Assembly: GCA_023393095.1 (NCBI GenBank)
Contig: JAEWMT010000085.1
Location: forward strand, 1 to 32,451
Origin: Bacillota bacterium
GTDB lineage: Bacteria; Bacillota; Clostridia; Lachnospirales; Lachnospiraceae
Length of the DNA stretch: 32,451 bases
Reading direction: 5' to 3'
Shown here: positions 1-6,986 of the stretch, one piece after another
Position numbering within the stretch: the first letter of the stretch is position 1
How the letters are laid out: each line of letters starts with the position of its first letter
The notes under the pieces: model-generated
Told to the model about the DNA's origin: nothing
What the model saw: the letters and a program-made list of their open reading frames with translations, nothing else
The model's database searches: none
Made by a program: the position numbers and the translations under genes

Positions 1-76
1 ATGCAGTACATCATTAGCCAAAGTTTGGCCGTAAGGCTAACGGTAACATTACCTACTATATTTCTGTAATCCTAGA

Positions 77-105
77 TTGTTATTAAGTGGAGAATATGAT
101 AGAAT
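77..105 (+). promoter_or_regulatory. Possible sigma-A promoter of the C39-like peptidase gene
   Basis: TTGTTA at 77-82 and TAGAAT at 100-105 are separated by 17 bp, a reasonable sigma-A match. It would leave a leader of about 150 nt before the ATG at 263. The region is AT-rich, so chance matches are likely. Confidence 0.35.
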
Positions 106-262
106 AATACTCATTAGTAAACGGTTAACAAGCATCAAAAGAGTGAAGACAGTAAACGTTAGTATGATTTTAAAAATAATTAATAGAAAGTTGCCAGAGC
201 AGCAGCTTTTTATAATAATATTGAAATGTTTATACAACAAATGATAAATAGGAGGAGCCCGG

Positions 263-1417
263 ATGAAATTGATTAAGAAACTTATGATAGCTATGATTTT
301 TTCGATACTAATTACGATACTTGAAATAAGTGGATTAAACAATTGTTTTATACATGAAGTAAAAGCAGTAACCTTTGATGAAATCAACAAACCAGAAGTT
401 TTTTTAAAACAGAAAAATGGAGACAAGCAATGTACTCTGGTTGCAGCGACGATGTTGATCCGCAGGGCAGCAATGTTGTCTGGAAATACAGGCTGGGCAG
501 ATATTACAGTAGATAAAGTTAAGGAAAAGGCATGGATTGATGGAGTGGGTCTAAGATATACGTTTACATACGCGGGGATCACGGTAAATAAAATGGCATT
601 CGGATCCGATCCGGTAAATGAATCGATCTCATTATTAAATAAGCATCCGGAAGGAATTGTATTATATGATCAGAAACGCTCGCCCAGATCCCATGCAGTC
701 ATGCTTACAGATTATACGGAGGGGTTGTTTTATAGTGCCGATCCAGCTGAAGCTATTTTATCAGGCAGAATACCTAATTCCTCAGCATTAGTACAGGTTA
801 AGGATGGAGAATCCTATTGGTATGTATCAAGTCCGTCTATATCTGGACCATCGCCTATTGTAACACAAGGCAATGGATCTTTGCCAACGATAGATATCAG
901 TACATATACTACCGCATTATCCCAGACAAATTATACTTATGATGGGACTGAGAAAAAACCTGCTGTCACAATTTCGGGTTTGACGGAAAATGTAGACTAC
1001 ACGGTTTATTATACCAATAATGTAATGCCAGGCTCAGCATCGGTAATCATATCAGGAATCGGCGGATATTCCGGTACGATAATCAAAAGCTTTCAGATAA
1101 CGGATGCAACAAGCTGGGATAAACTTTATGAGATTAAAATTGTCATGACGAAGCAAACGATTAAGAAGGGTAAAACAGCAGCGATAAAGATCACATTACC
1201 CGATACACTTAAAATAGTAAATGAATACAGCAAGGATCAATTAAGAATTTATGATGAAGTAAAGATCAAATACAGCTCTGATAATAAAAAGATAGCAACA
1301 GTAAATTTAAACGGTAAAATAACCGGGAAAAAGGCAGGGACCTCTAAGATTTATGTAAATGTAGAATTGGCGGATGGGACGAAAAAGACCTTTCCACTAA
1401 AAATTAAAGTTGTATAA
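263..1417 (+). CDS. Secreted C39-like cysteine peptidase with C-terminal Ig-like domains
   Basis: This is a predicted exported protein of 384 aa. The ATG follows GGAGGAG at 251-257. Residues 1-24 are a lysine-rich start and hydrophobic stretch, consistent with a signal peptide. Residues about 50-175 resemble the papain-like C39 fold: Cys57 lies in QCTLVAA at the start of a helix, His144 in SHAVML and Asp160 in SADP, which together make a plausible Cys/His/Asp triad. Residues about 210-280 form a beta-rich module (YTYDGTEKKPAVTI...) common in clostridial surface proteins. The last 100 residues resemble a Big_2 Ig-like domain (SSDNKKIATVN.NGKITGKKAGTSKI). A related C-terminal domain ends the large surface protein at 26812-30060. 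The gene stands alone and is followed by a strong terminator. The substrate is unknown. It could act on peptides or wall proteins, or be a non-catalytic relative. Confidence 0.65.
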   Translation: MKLIKKLMIAMIFSILITILEISGLNNCFIHEVKAVTFDEINKPEVFLKQKNGDKQCTLVAATMLIRRAAMLSGNTGWADITVDKVKEKAWIDGVGLRYTFTYAGITVNKMAFGSDPVNESISLLNKHPEGIVLYDQKRSPRSHAVMLTDYTEGLFYSADPAEAILSGRIPNSSALVQVKDGESYWYVSSPSISGPSPIVTQGNGSLPTIDISTYTTALSQTNYTYDGTEKKPAVTISGLTENVDYTVYYTNNVMPGSASVIISGIGGYSGTIIKSFQITDATSWDKLYEIKIVMTKQTIKKGKTAAIKITLPDTLKIVNEYSKDQLRIYDEVKIKYSSDNKKIATVNLNGKITGKKAGTSKIYVNVELADGTKKTFPLKIKVV

Positions 1418-1493
1418 CGAATTAGTACAAATATCATACAGTCAAAATATCATTGATTATATGAGCTTAGGTGAAACCTATGAAATACTAACC

Positions 1494-1536
1494 AAAAAAC
1501 AACCTTTGTTACCACTTTTGAGGGTTGTTTTTTTGT
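1494..1536 (+). terminator. Rho-independent terminator after the C39-like gene
   Basis: AAAAAACAACC at 1494-1504 pairs perfectly with GGTTGTTTTTT at 1523-1533, giving an 11-bp stem with an 18-nt loop and a T run. The A-rich left arm means it could also stop transcription from the other strand. Confidence 0.85.
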
Positions 1537-1597
1537 TGTGTGTGAATATTATGCATAGTGACTAAATTATCAGATATTTTAAGTTTTGTTTCTACAA

Positions 1598-1611
1598 TTC
1601 AATGCATTGAA
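1598..1611. promoter_or_regulatory. 14-bp palindrome over the modA promoter (operator candidate)
   Basis: TTCAATGCATTGAA is a perfect inverted repeat. Its right half contains most of the -35 hexamer TTGAAA of the promoter proposed at 1607-1635. A bound dimeric repressor there would block RNA polymerase. It does not look like the E. coli ModE site. The regulator is unknown. Confidence 0.45.
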
Positions 1612-1635
1612 ATGATAAAAAATTGCCAGTATACT
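1607..1635 (+). promoter_or_regulatory. Sigma-A promoter of modABC
   Basis: TTGAAA at 1607-1612 and TATACT at 1630-1635 have a 17-bp spacer. Transcription would start near 1642, giving a leader of about 40 nt before the ATG at 1681. That is too short for a molybdenum-cofactor riboswitch, which supports control by a DNA-binding protein. Confidence 0.6.
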
Positions 1636-1680
1636 TTGATACAACAAAACGTAATGAATTTAAAAATTGGAGCTGGTATT

Positions 1681-2466
1681 ATGAGGGATCTTAAAAAATG
1701 GATATCTGTTGTATTGATGTTTGCAATTCTCATTTCCTTATTTGCAGTGAATGTTTATGGTAAAACCACAAAAAAGGTCAATTTGACCATTTCTTCAGCG
1801 GCAAGTCTGACGGATGTCATGACGGAGATTACAAAGCTTTATAAAAAGGAAAAGCCTAATGTTTCACTTACCTTTAATTATGGTTCTTCCGGAGCTCTTC
1901 AGCAGCAGATTGAACAAGGCTCTCCGGTGGATGTGTTCTTATCTGCTGCAACCAAACAGATGGAAGCCTTAAAATCTAAAAAATTACTGATTAACAGTAC
2001 CGTCAAGACGCTGTTATACAATGATATTGTTTTAATCTTACCTCAAAACTCCAAACTTTCCGTAAAGAGCTTCAAGGATTTGAGTAGTAAAAAAGTCAAG
2101 ACCGTCGCGTTAGGGGAACCCACGAGCGTACCGGCAGGACAGTATGCAGAGCAAATCCTATCATACTATAATATTCTGAGTTCAGTAAAAGCTAAGGCTG
2201 TGTATGCAAAAGATGTCCGTGAAGTCTTGACTTGGGTAGAATCTGGTAATGCAGATGTTGGTGTCGTATATAAAACTGATGCGCTGATCTTAGATAAGGT
2301 GAAAATAGCAGCCACTGCACCAGCATCATCTCATTCACCTGTTGTATATCCGGGTGCGGTAATCAAAGCTAGTAAGAATACAACGCCGGCCAAAGAATTT
2401 CTAAAATTCCTAACGGGAAGTAAGGCTAAGACGGTATTTAAAAAATATGGATTTAAAATAAAATGA
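1681..2466 (+). CDS. modA: Molybdate ABC transporter, substrate-binding protein ModA
   Basis: This 261-aa extracytoplasmic protein captures molybdate (or tungstate) and delivers it to the ModBC transporter. The open frame extends back to 1558, but ATG 1681 is preferred: it follows TTGGAG at 1667-1672, starts a clear signal peptide (MRDLKKWISVVLMFAILISL), and gives the usual ModA length. Family landmarks are LTISSAASLTDVM near the mature N-terminus, FNYGSSGALQQQIEQGSPVDVFLSA, a central GEPTSVPAGQYA segment and SPVVYPGAVI near the end. These contain the Ser, Ala, Val and Tyr positions that hold the oxyanion in known ModA proteins. There is no lipobox cysteine, so membrane tethering may use an uncleaved signal. 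It is the first gene of a tight modABC operon. Confidence 0.93.
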   Translation: MRDLKKWISVVLMFAILISLFAVNVYGKTTKKVNLTISSAASLTDVMTEITKLYKKEKPNVSLTFNYGSSGALQQQIEQGSPVDVFLSAATKQMEALKSKKLLINSTVKTLLYNDIVLILPQNSKLSVKSFKDLSSKKVKTVALGEPTSVPAGQYAEQILSYYNILSSVKAKAVYAKDVREVLTWVESGNADVGVVYKTDALILDKVKIAATAPASSHSPVVYPGAVIKASKNTTPAKEFLKFLTGSKAKTVFKKYGFKIK

Positions 2467-2480
2467 AAGGGGTTGTGCCA

Positions 2481-3167
2481 ATGAATTTTGATATATCACC
2501 TTTCATTATATCTATAAAAACTACTCTAACGGCATCCGTAATCACATTTTTCTTGGGAATATTGGCAGCCTACTGGATGGCAGGCTATAGAGGAAAGCTG
2601 AAAGGGGTATTGGATGGATTCTTTATCCTGCCTCTGGTTCTGCCCCCTACGGTTGTTGGGTTTCTCCTTCTGCTATTGGTGGGCAAAAACGGACCGGTAG
2701 GAAGGATACTTCAATACTTTAATACCAATATCATATTTTCATGGAGTGCCACTGTTATTGCTGCAGTGGTAGTTTCATTTCCTATGATGTATAAGACAGC
2801 AAAAGGTGCATTCGAGCAGATCGACCAAAATATTCTCTATGCTGCCAGAACCTTGGGTGTGCCGGAGTGGAAGGTTTTTTTAAAAGTCAGTATTCCACTA
2901 GCATGGCCGGGAGTTGTAGCAGGAGGGATTCTAGCATTTGCAAGAGCTCTGGGTGAATTCGGCGCCACAATTATGCTGGCAGGAAATATTCCTGGCAGGA
3001 CGCAGACCATTCCATTAGCGATCTATTTTGCAGTAGAGGGTGGGAGAGAAAATTTAGCCTATATATGGGTGGTGCTGATCATAGGGATTTCAATGATTGT
3101 CATTTTCCTTATGAATTATTGGCTGGAATATCAACAGAAGTTTATCTGCGGCAAGAGGGGGAAATAG
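2481..3167 (+). CDS. modB: Molybdate ABC transporter, permease ModB
   Basis: This is the membrane channel subunit that forms a dimer in the ModABC importer. The protein is 228 aa from ATG 2481, which has AAAGGGG at 2466-2472 eight bases upstream. An alternative ATG at 2463 overlaps the modA stop and would add six residues. The sequence has five or six hydrophobic segments, the ModB-typical FILPLVLPPTVVGF stretch, and the EAA loop (AARTLGVPEWKVFLKVSIPL, then GEFGATIMLAGNIPGRT) that docks on the ATPase. Length and motifs are normal for the family. Confidence 0.92.
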   Translation: MNFDISPFIISIKTTLTASVITFFLGILAAYWMAGYRGKLKGVLDGFFILPLVLPPTVVGFLLLLLVGKNGPVGRILQYFNTNIIFSWSATVIAAVVVSFPMMYKTAKGAFEQIDQNILYAARTLGVPEWKVFLKVSIPLAWPGVVAGGILAFARALGEFGATIMLAGNIPGRTQTIPLAIYFAVEGGRENLAYIWVVLIIGISMIVIFLMNYWLEYQQKFICGKRGK

Positions 3168-3168
3168 C

Positions 3169-4248
3169 ATGAGACTATTGGTTGATATTAAAAAGAAGCT
3201 TAAGGGCTTCTGCTTGGAGGTTGCTTTCGAAGCAAATCAGGATATTTTGGGTATCTTGGGCGCTTCAGGCTCTGGAAAAAGTATGATCCTTAGATGCATC
3301 GCAGGCATTGAAACACCGGATGAGGGCATAATCGTTCTAGGTGATCGGGTTCTTTTTGACTCGAGGCGCGGAATCAATCTGCCCTGTCAGCAGCGAAAGG
3401 TTGGATTTCTTTTTCAAAATTATGCATTGTATCCTCATATGACTGTGAGAAAAAATATTGAATTCTCTCTTAGTAATTTACCTTTCGCTAGGCGGGAAGA
3501 AAAGGTGAGCCAAGCCATTGCCATGATGCAGCTTGGGGGATTGCAGAACCGTTATCCGTCACAGCTATCGGGAGGACAGCAGCAGCGGGTTGCTTTGGCC
3601 AGAGCTCTGGTGGTGGAGCCGGAAGTTCTGCTACTAGATGAACCTTTTTCTGCTCTGGATGAATATTTAAGAAACCAAATGGTAAATCAGCTACTCAATT
3701 CATTGGATGAATACCCAGGAGTCACCTTATTTGTAACTCATAACATGGAGGAGGCATATCGGGTATGTAAGAAGATTCTAGTCATAGCTCATGGTAGAAA
3801 AGAAGCATGGGGAAACAAGGAGGAGATTTTTGCCCATCCGAATACACTTCCTGCGGCACAGGTCACCGGTTGCAAGAATATCTCTACAATTAAAAATTTG
3901 CCGGATGGAAGGATAGAGGCCGTGGATTGGGGAATTAAACTGTGGTCAGGCAAGGAGAGTAACTATATATCTCATGTCGGCATCCGAGCCAATCATATCC
4001 AGAGGGCACAGGAGTCGGGAAATAATGTGTTTGATTTATGGCCGGTTTATACTAGTGAAGCCCCTTTCCGGATTACCGTTTATCTGAGCACTTTAAAGCC
4101 TGCAGCTCGGTCAAAGGATTTTCAGTTGCAGTGGGAAATGTCTAGGGATAAATGGATGGAACTAAAGGATCGACCGTTACCTTGGAAGGTATATCTTGAT
4201 CCGGAGAAATTGATTTTAATTCCATCTCTTCTCCAGGATATCTTCTAG
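3169..4248 (+). CDS. modC: Molybdate ABC transporter, ATPase ModC
   Basis: This ATPase powers molybdate import. The protein is 359 aa and starts one base after the modB stop, with AGAGGGGG upstream. It has Walker A GASGSGKS (residues 31-38), a Q-loop at FLFQNYALYPHM, signature LSGGQQQR, Walker B VLLLDEPFSALD and switch histidine in FVTHNMEE. Residues after about 230 form a regulatory tail in the position of the molybdate-binding TOBE/MOP domain. I see no obvious SARNxxxG motif, so the tail is diverged (it reads HVGIRANHIQ). The operon has no convincing terminator directly downstream. The gene could conceivably serve tungstate instead. Confidence 0.92.
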   Translation: MRLLVDIKKKLKGFCLEVAFEANQDILGILGASGSGKSMILRCIAGIETPDEGIIVLGDRVLFDSRRGINLPCQQRKVGFLFQNYALYPHMTVRKNIEFSLSNLPFARREEKVSQAIAMMQLGGLQNRYPSQLSGGQQQRVALARALVVEPEVLLLDEPFSALDEYLRNQMVNQLLNSLDEYPGVTLFVTHNMEEAYRVCKKILVIAHGRKEAWGNKEEIFAHPNTLPAAQVTGCKNISTIKNLPDGRIEAVDWGIKLWSGKESNYISHVGIRANHIQRAQESGNNVFDLWPVYTSEAPFRITVYLSTLKPAARSKDFQLQWEMSRDKWMELKDRPLPWKVYLDPEKLILIPSLLQDIF

Positions 4249-4372
4249 GCAAAGTAATTTTTATCATGTATTGATTATTAATAAGTAATGAAAGAAAAGT
4301 CATAAGAACATATCGGAAAACACGAATTTTTAACCACTTACTTTATTATACTTACCTGTAAGCATTAAGTTA

Positions 4373-4400
4373 TTTACATTTCTCTATGAATAATTATAAT
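4373..4400 (+). promoter_or_regulatory. Sigma-A promoter of the LytTR/LiaF-like operon
   Basis: TTTACA at 4373-4378 and a consensus TATAAT at 4395-4400 are 16 bp apart. The start site would be near 4407, so the messenger would begin almost at the ribosome binding site (GGAGGTGAG, 4409-4417). Confidence 0.65.
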
Positions 4401-4420
4401 GGAAATATGGAGGTGAGGAA

Positions 4421-4882
4421 TTGAAGGTTAGAATAGATATTGATGAAGGGTTGGAAGAAGGCGAAGTAATCATTCGGAGTAGCAGCTTGGATGAGAACAC
4501 ACAGAAAATCTATAACACTCTAATGGAACTTTCCAAGGGGTCACAGCAGCTGCTGCTACATAAAGGGAATGTAGAATATTATCTTTCGTTAGAACAGATT
4601 CTATTTTTCGAAACGATGGACGGCTGTATCAGTGCGCATACAGTCAATGATGTTTACGAAACCTCCTACCGCTTATATGAGCTGGAAGAAATGCTGCCCG
4701 GATACTTTATGAGGGTATCAAAATCAACGATAATCAATATCAATCAAATTTATTCTATCTCCCGTAACCTCACAGCTTCCAGTGAAATACAGTTTTATAA
4801 TACTCACAAACAAGTTTATGTCTCCAGATACTATTATAAATCATTAAAAATTAGATTAGAGGAAAAGAGGAAAAGTATATGA
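4421..4882 (+). CDS. LytTR-family DNA-binding regulator without receiver domain
   Basis: This is a 153-aa transcription regulator. It starts at TTG 4421 behind a strong GGAGGTGAG. Residues about 1-45 are a short acidic N-terminal region, and there is no phosphoacceptor domain. Residues about 48-148 are a LytTR domain: YYLSLEQILFFETMDGCISAH, then YRLYELEEMLPGYFMRVSKSTIININQI, and a final beta strand with VYVSRYYYKSLK. LytTR domains bind pairs of 9-bp repeats through beta-strand loops. The stop overlaps the start of the next gene (ATGA), so the two are translationally coupled. Stand-alone LytTR proteins next to a small membrane protein are a known Firmicutes arrangement in which the membrane partner usually modulates the regulator. 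That role is inferred here. Confidence 0.85.
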   Translation: MKVRIDIDEGLEEGEVIIRSSSLDENTQKIYNTLMELSKGSQQLLLHKGNVEYYLSLEQILFFETMDGCISAHTVNDVYETSYRLYELEEMLPGYFMRVSKSTIININQIYSISRNLTASSEIQFYNTHKQVYVSRYYYKSLKIRLEEKRKSI

Positions 4883-5577
4883 AAAATAGAAATGTTTTTT
4901 GGGGTTTGTTATTTATATTAGCAGCCGTACTTATTATTTTGAATCAATTCGGATTCTTAGAAGGAATCAGCATGTTTGAAATTGTAGCGACTGTCGTTTT
5001 ATCAGGAATTATTGTTATAAGTATTCTTCATTTAAATTTTTGGGGTATTATGTTCCCATCAGCACTGATTTGCATAATCTATGCTGACCAGTTAAACATC
5101 ACGAAATTTACACCTTGGCCGGCTCTATTAACTGCGTTACTATTAAGTATTGGTCTCTCGATATTATTTAAAGGTCACAATCACTGGGGGTGGAATTTCC
5201 AACATCACAATTCATTCAGTAGCAGGGTTATTAATGACAAAGATGATAATATAGTAGAATGTTCCGTAAGTTTTGGAGAGTGCATTAAATACGTAAATTC
5301 AGATAATTTTGTGAAAGCTAATATCAGTTGCTCCTTTGGGGAGTTAAAAGTATATTTTGATAATGCATTAATTCCTTCCGGTAAAGCCGATATTAATTTA
5401 AGTGTTTCTTTTGGTGAAGCTGTCCTGTTTATTCCGAAAACATGGAATGTCATTAATGAAGCTCATGTCTTATTTGGAGATATGAATGGAAGGGGCAGTA
5501 ATGTAAGCGAGAATTCGCCGGTGATTACAATAAGAGGGAATATAAGCTTTGGAGACGCAAAGATTATTTATGTATAA
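4879..5577 (+). CDS. LiaF-like membrane protein (transmembrane N-terminus, repeated SFGE beta domain)
   Basis: This is a 232-aa membrane protein coupled by a 4-base overlap to the LytTR regulator. Four hydrophobic segments occupy residues about 7-100. The C-terminal half has five spaced copies of a [SL]FG[ED] motif (SVSFGE, SCSFGE, SVSFGE, HVLFGD, NISFGD), which suggests a short regular beta-helix of the DUF2154/LiaF C-terminal type. In Bacillus LiaF inhibits the LiaRS envelope-stress system. By analogy this protein may sense envelope state and restrain the upstream LytTR protein. That is inference; no LiaS/LiaR pair is adjacent. Confidence 0.75.
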   Translation: MKNRNVFWGLLFILAAVLIILNQFGFLEGISMFEIVATVVLSGIIVISILHLNFWGIMFPSALICIIYADQLNITKFTPWPALLTALLLSIGLSILFKGHNHWGWNFQHHNSFSSRVINDKDDNIVECSVSFGECIKYVNSDNFVKANISCSFGELKVYFDNALIPSGKADINLSVSFGEAVLFIPKTWNVINEAHVLFGDMNGRGSNVSENSPVITIRGNISFGDAKIIYV

Positions 5578-5754
5578 ATGAATTTTGCAGTTGATCTCTT
5601 CTTACATCATCGTTACTTATACTAACGAGGTAATAGCATGGGATAAGCAATAGAAATTAACGTGGGAAGCCTTTACTTTTCATTTAAAAGAGGCTTATAA
5701 TATAGGTAACAGGAATCATAAGCATAAAACTTATGCTTGCTCTTATATAGGAAT

Positions 5755-5801
5755 AAAAAATGATTATTCGCTACTTGGACAGTTGAGGATAATCATTTTT
5801 T
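5755..5801. terminator. Bidirectional terminator-like hairpin
   Basis: AAAAAATGATTATTC from 5755 pairs with GGATAATCATTTTTT at 5787-5801 with one G-T pair, around an 18-nt loop. Both flanks are A/T runs, so it could work on either strand. It separates the LiaF-like gene from the relic that follows. A second, weaker hairpin (AAGCCT/AGGCTT, 5667-5696) and an 8-bp inverted repeat (AAGCATAA...TTATGCTT, about 5719-5737) lie just upstream. Confidence 0.6.
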
Positions 5802-5802
5802 A

Positions 5803-6095
5803 TTGTATAACTATAATGGAATAAAAATACAGACGGATTCCGTTGATGAAAATGATATCGTAGTTTCACGACATCCGGTTGTAAAAAATGTCTGTGCTGT
5901 ATACTCAACACCATTTTGGTTAATCAATATGCAATCGGTCGACTTATTGAAACTGGTCAATATTTTTTACTGGAGCTTTCTGAAAGTGTGAAACAAGATG
6001 AGTTAATCAAAAAGGCTTTGAAACACGGTGTCAAGCTTGAGGATATACCGGACTGTGTAGCGCGGTTAAAAGCGGCTTGGGCAGGGTGGTACTGA
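5803..6095 (+). pseudogene. Decayed MocR/PdxR-type (GntR-aminotransferase) regulator
   Basis: Two frames carry scraps of one family. Frame one (5803-5991) reads YNGIKIQTDSVDEND... followed by AVYSTP and LLKLVN, which matches the cofactor-domain order G-I-x-x ... vDe-G ... VYvTPSHQ ... RR..LL.WA. Shifted frame two (about 5915-6095) reads NQYAIGRLIETGQY, then LLELSES, DELIKKALKHGVKL and EDIPDCVARLKAAW before TGA at 6093. These match the sG-Y, eeL...A...GV and ee-I...v..L..aW segments at the end of MocR proteins. Pieces normally tens of residues apart are joined directly, so there are several internal deletions as well as the frameshift. The N-terminal HTH and the PLP lysine region are absent. 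The assignment rests on motif order recalled from the family. Confidence 0.5.
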
Positions 6096-6196
6096 AAACA
6101 GTTGAATGTCACTTAATTTATCGCTATAGTAAAAAGTTAAGATATTTGTAAGAATTATATTGACTTTTATGAAATTATTTTTATTTATAATAAAGC

Positions 6197-6223
6197 CAGC
6201 TTATAATATTTATAATTAAGCTG
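6197..6223. promoter_or_regulatory. Inverted repeat upstream of the OmpR-type response regulator
   Basis: CAGCTTA at 6197-6203 and TAAGCTG at 6217-6223 form an imperfect palindrome enclosing an AT-rich core with two TATAAT hexamers (6202-6207, 6211-6216). A TTGACT lies at 6160-6165, but its spacing to the nearest TATAAT (6186-6191) is 20 bp. This may be the promoter/operator of the two-component operon. Confidence 0.35.
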
Positions 6224-6275
6224 TAATTTCACCGGTGATGTTCAAATCAATGAAAGGAATATTGTAAAGAATGCA

Positions 6276-6986
6276 ATGGATAAGCAGAAAATACTTTTAG
6301 TAGATGATAACAAGGAGATAATTTATACATTATCAAAATTATTGGAATGTGAAGGTTATGAGGTTATAAAAGCTTATGATGGTATAGAAGCGCTGGAAAT
6401 GATAAAGGATAGTCCGATGGATTTAATTCTTCTTGACGTTATGATGCCAAGGATGAATGGATTGACAGCAATGATGAAGATACGTGAACATAAGAAAATA
6501 CCAATCATAATTTTATCTGCAAAGACAGAGGAAAGTGATAAGGTTTCAGGCCTGGTTATGGGAGCGGATGATTATATTACGAAACCATTTAATACAGCTG
6601 AATTGGTGGCAAGAGTACAGGCTCAGTTGCGACGCTATCTGGTCTGGACTGAAGGTAAACCTCAAAATACTAAGGATAAAATAGTCAATGGTGATTTGGT
6701 ACTGGATACATCTTCAAAAACAGCAATTGTAAATGGAACGGAGGTAAATCTAACAGCAAAAGAATACAATATTATGGAGCTTCTTATAAAAAATGCTGGA
6801 AGAGTATTCTCGGCAGAGGAGATATATAAAAAAGTATGGGATGATGAAAATTGCTTTGCTGTAGAAAATACAGTTATGGTACATATCAGGAGAATTAGAG
6901 AGAAAATAGAAGTAAACACGAAGAACCCAAAATATTTGAAGGTGGTGTGGGGAATTGGATATAAGATCGAAAAAATCAGAAATTGA
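6276..6986 (+). CDS. OmpR/PhoB-family response regulator (VanR-like)
   Basis: This is a 236-aa DNA-binding response regulator, cytoplasmic partner of the kinase that follows. The receiver domain spans residues 1-120: acidic pocket Asp10/Asp11, phosphoacceptor Asp54 (LILLDVMMP), Ser81 and Lys103 (DDYITKPF). The winged-helix effector domain covers about 135-232, with the typical end VMVHIRRIREKIE...YLKVVWGIGYKI. The start at ATG 6276 gives a normal N-terminus, but the purine stretch GAAAGG (6252-6257) is about 18 bases away, so its ribosome site is weak. An ATT at 6261 is an in-frame alternative. The 3' end overlaps the kinase gene by 32 bases. The target genes are not evident. Confidence 0.92.
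   Translation: MDKQKILLVDDNKEIIYTLSKLLECEGYEVIKAYDGIEALEMIKDSPMDLILLDVMMPRMNGLTAMMKIREHKKIPIIILSAKTEESDKVSGLVMGADDYITKPFNTAELVARVQAQLRRYLVWTEGKPQNTKDKIVNGDLVLDTSSKTAIVNGTEVNLTAKEYNIMELLIKNAGRVFSAEEIYKKVWDDENCFAVENTVMVHIRRIREKIEVNTKNPKYLKVVWGIGYKIEKIRN

Noticed and set aside
1..69. Short open frame from base 1 to TAA at 67-69
   Set aside because: Only 22 codons with no ribosome site and no recognisable family. It could be the tail of a gene outside the window, but nothing supports that.
49..582. Long minus-strand frame opposite the C39-like gene
   Set aside because: It lies largely antisense to a gene with a strong ribosome site and signal peptide, and its translation has no family features.
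1537..1680. Possible molybdenum-cofactor riboswitch before modA
   Set aside because: The promoter leaves about 40 nt of leader and no conserved riboswitch core was seen.
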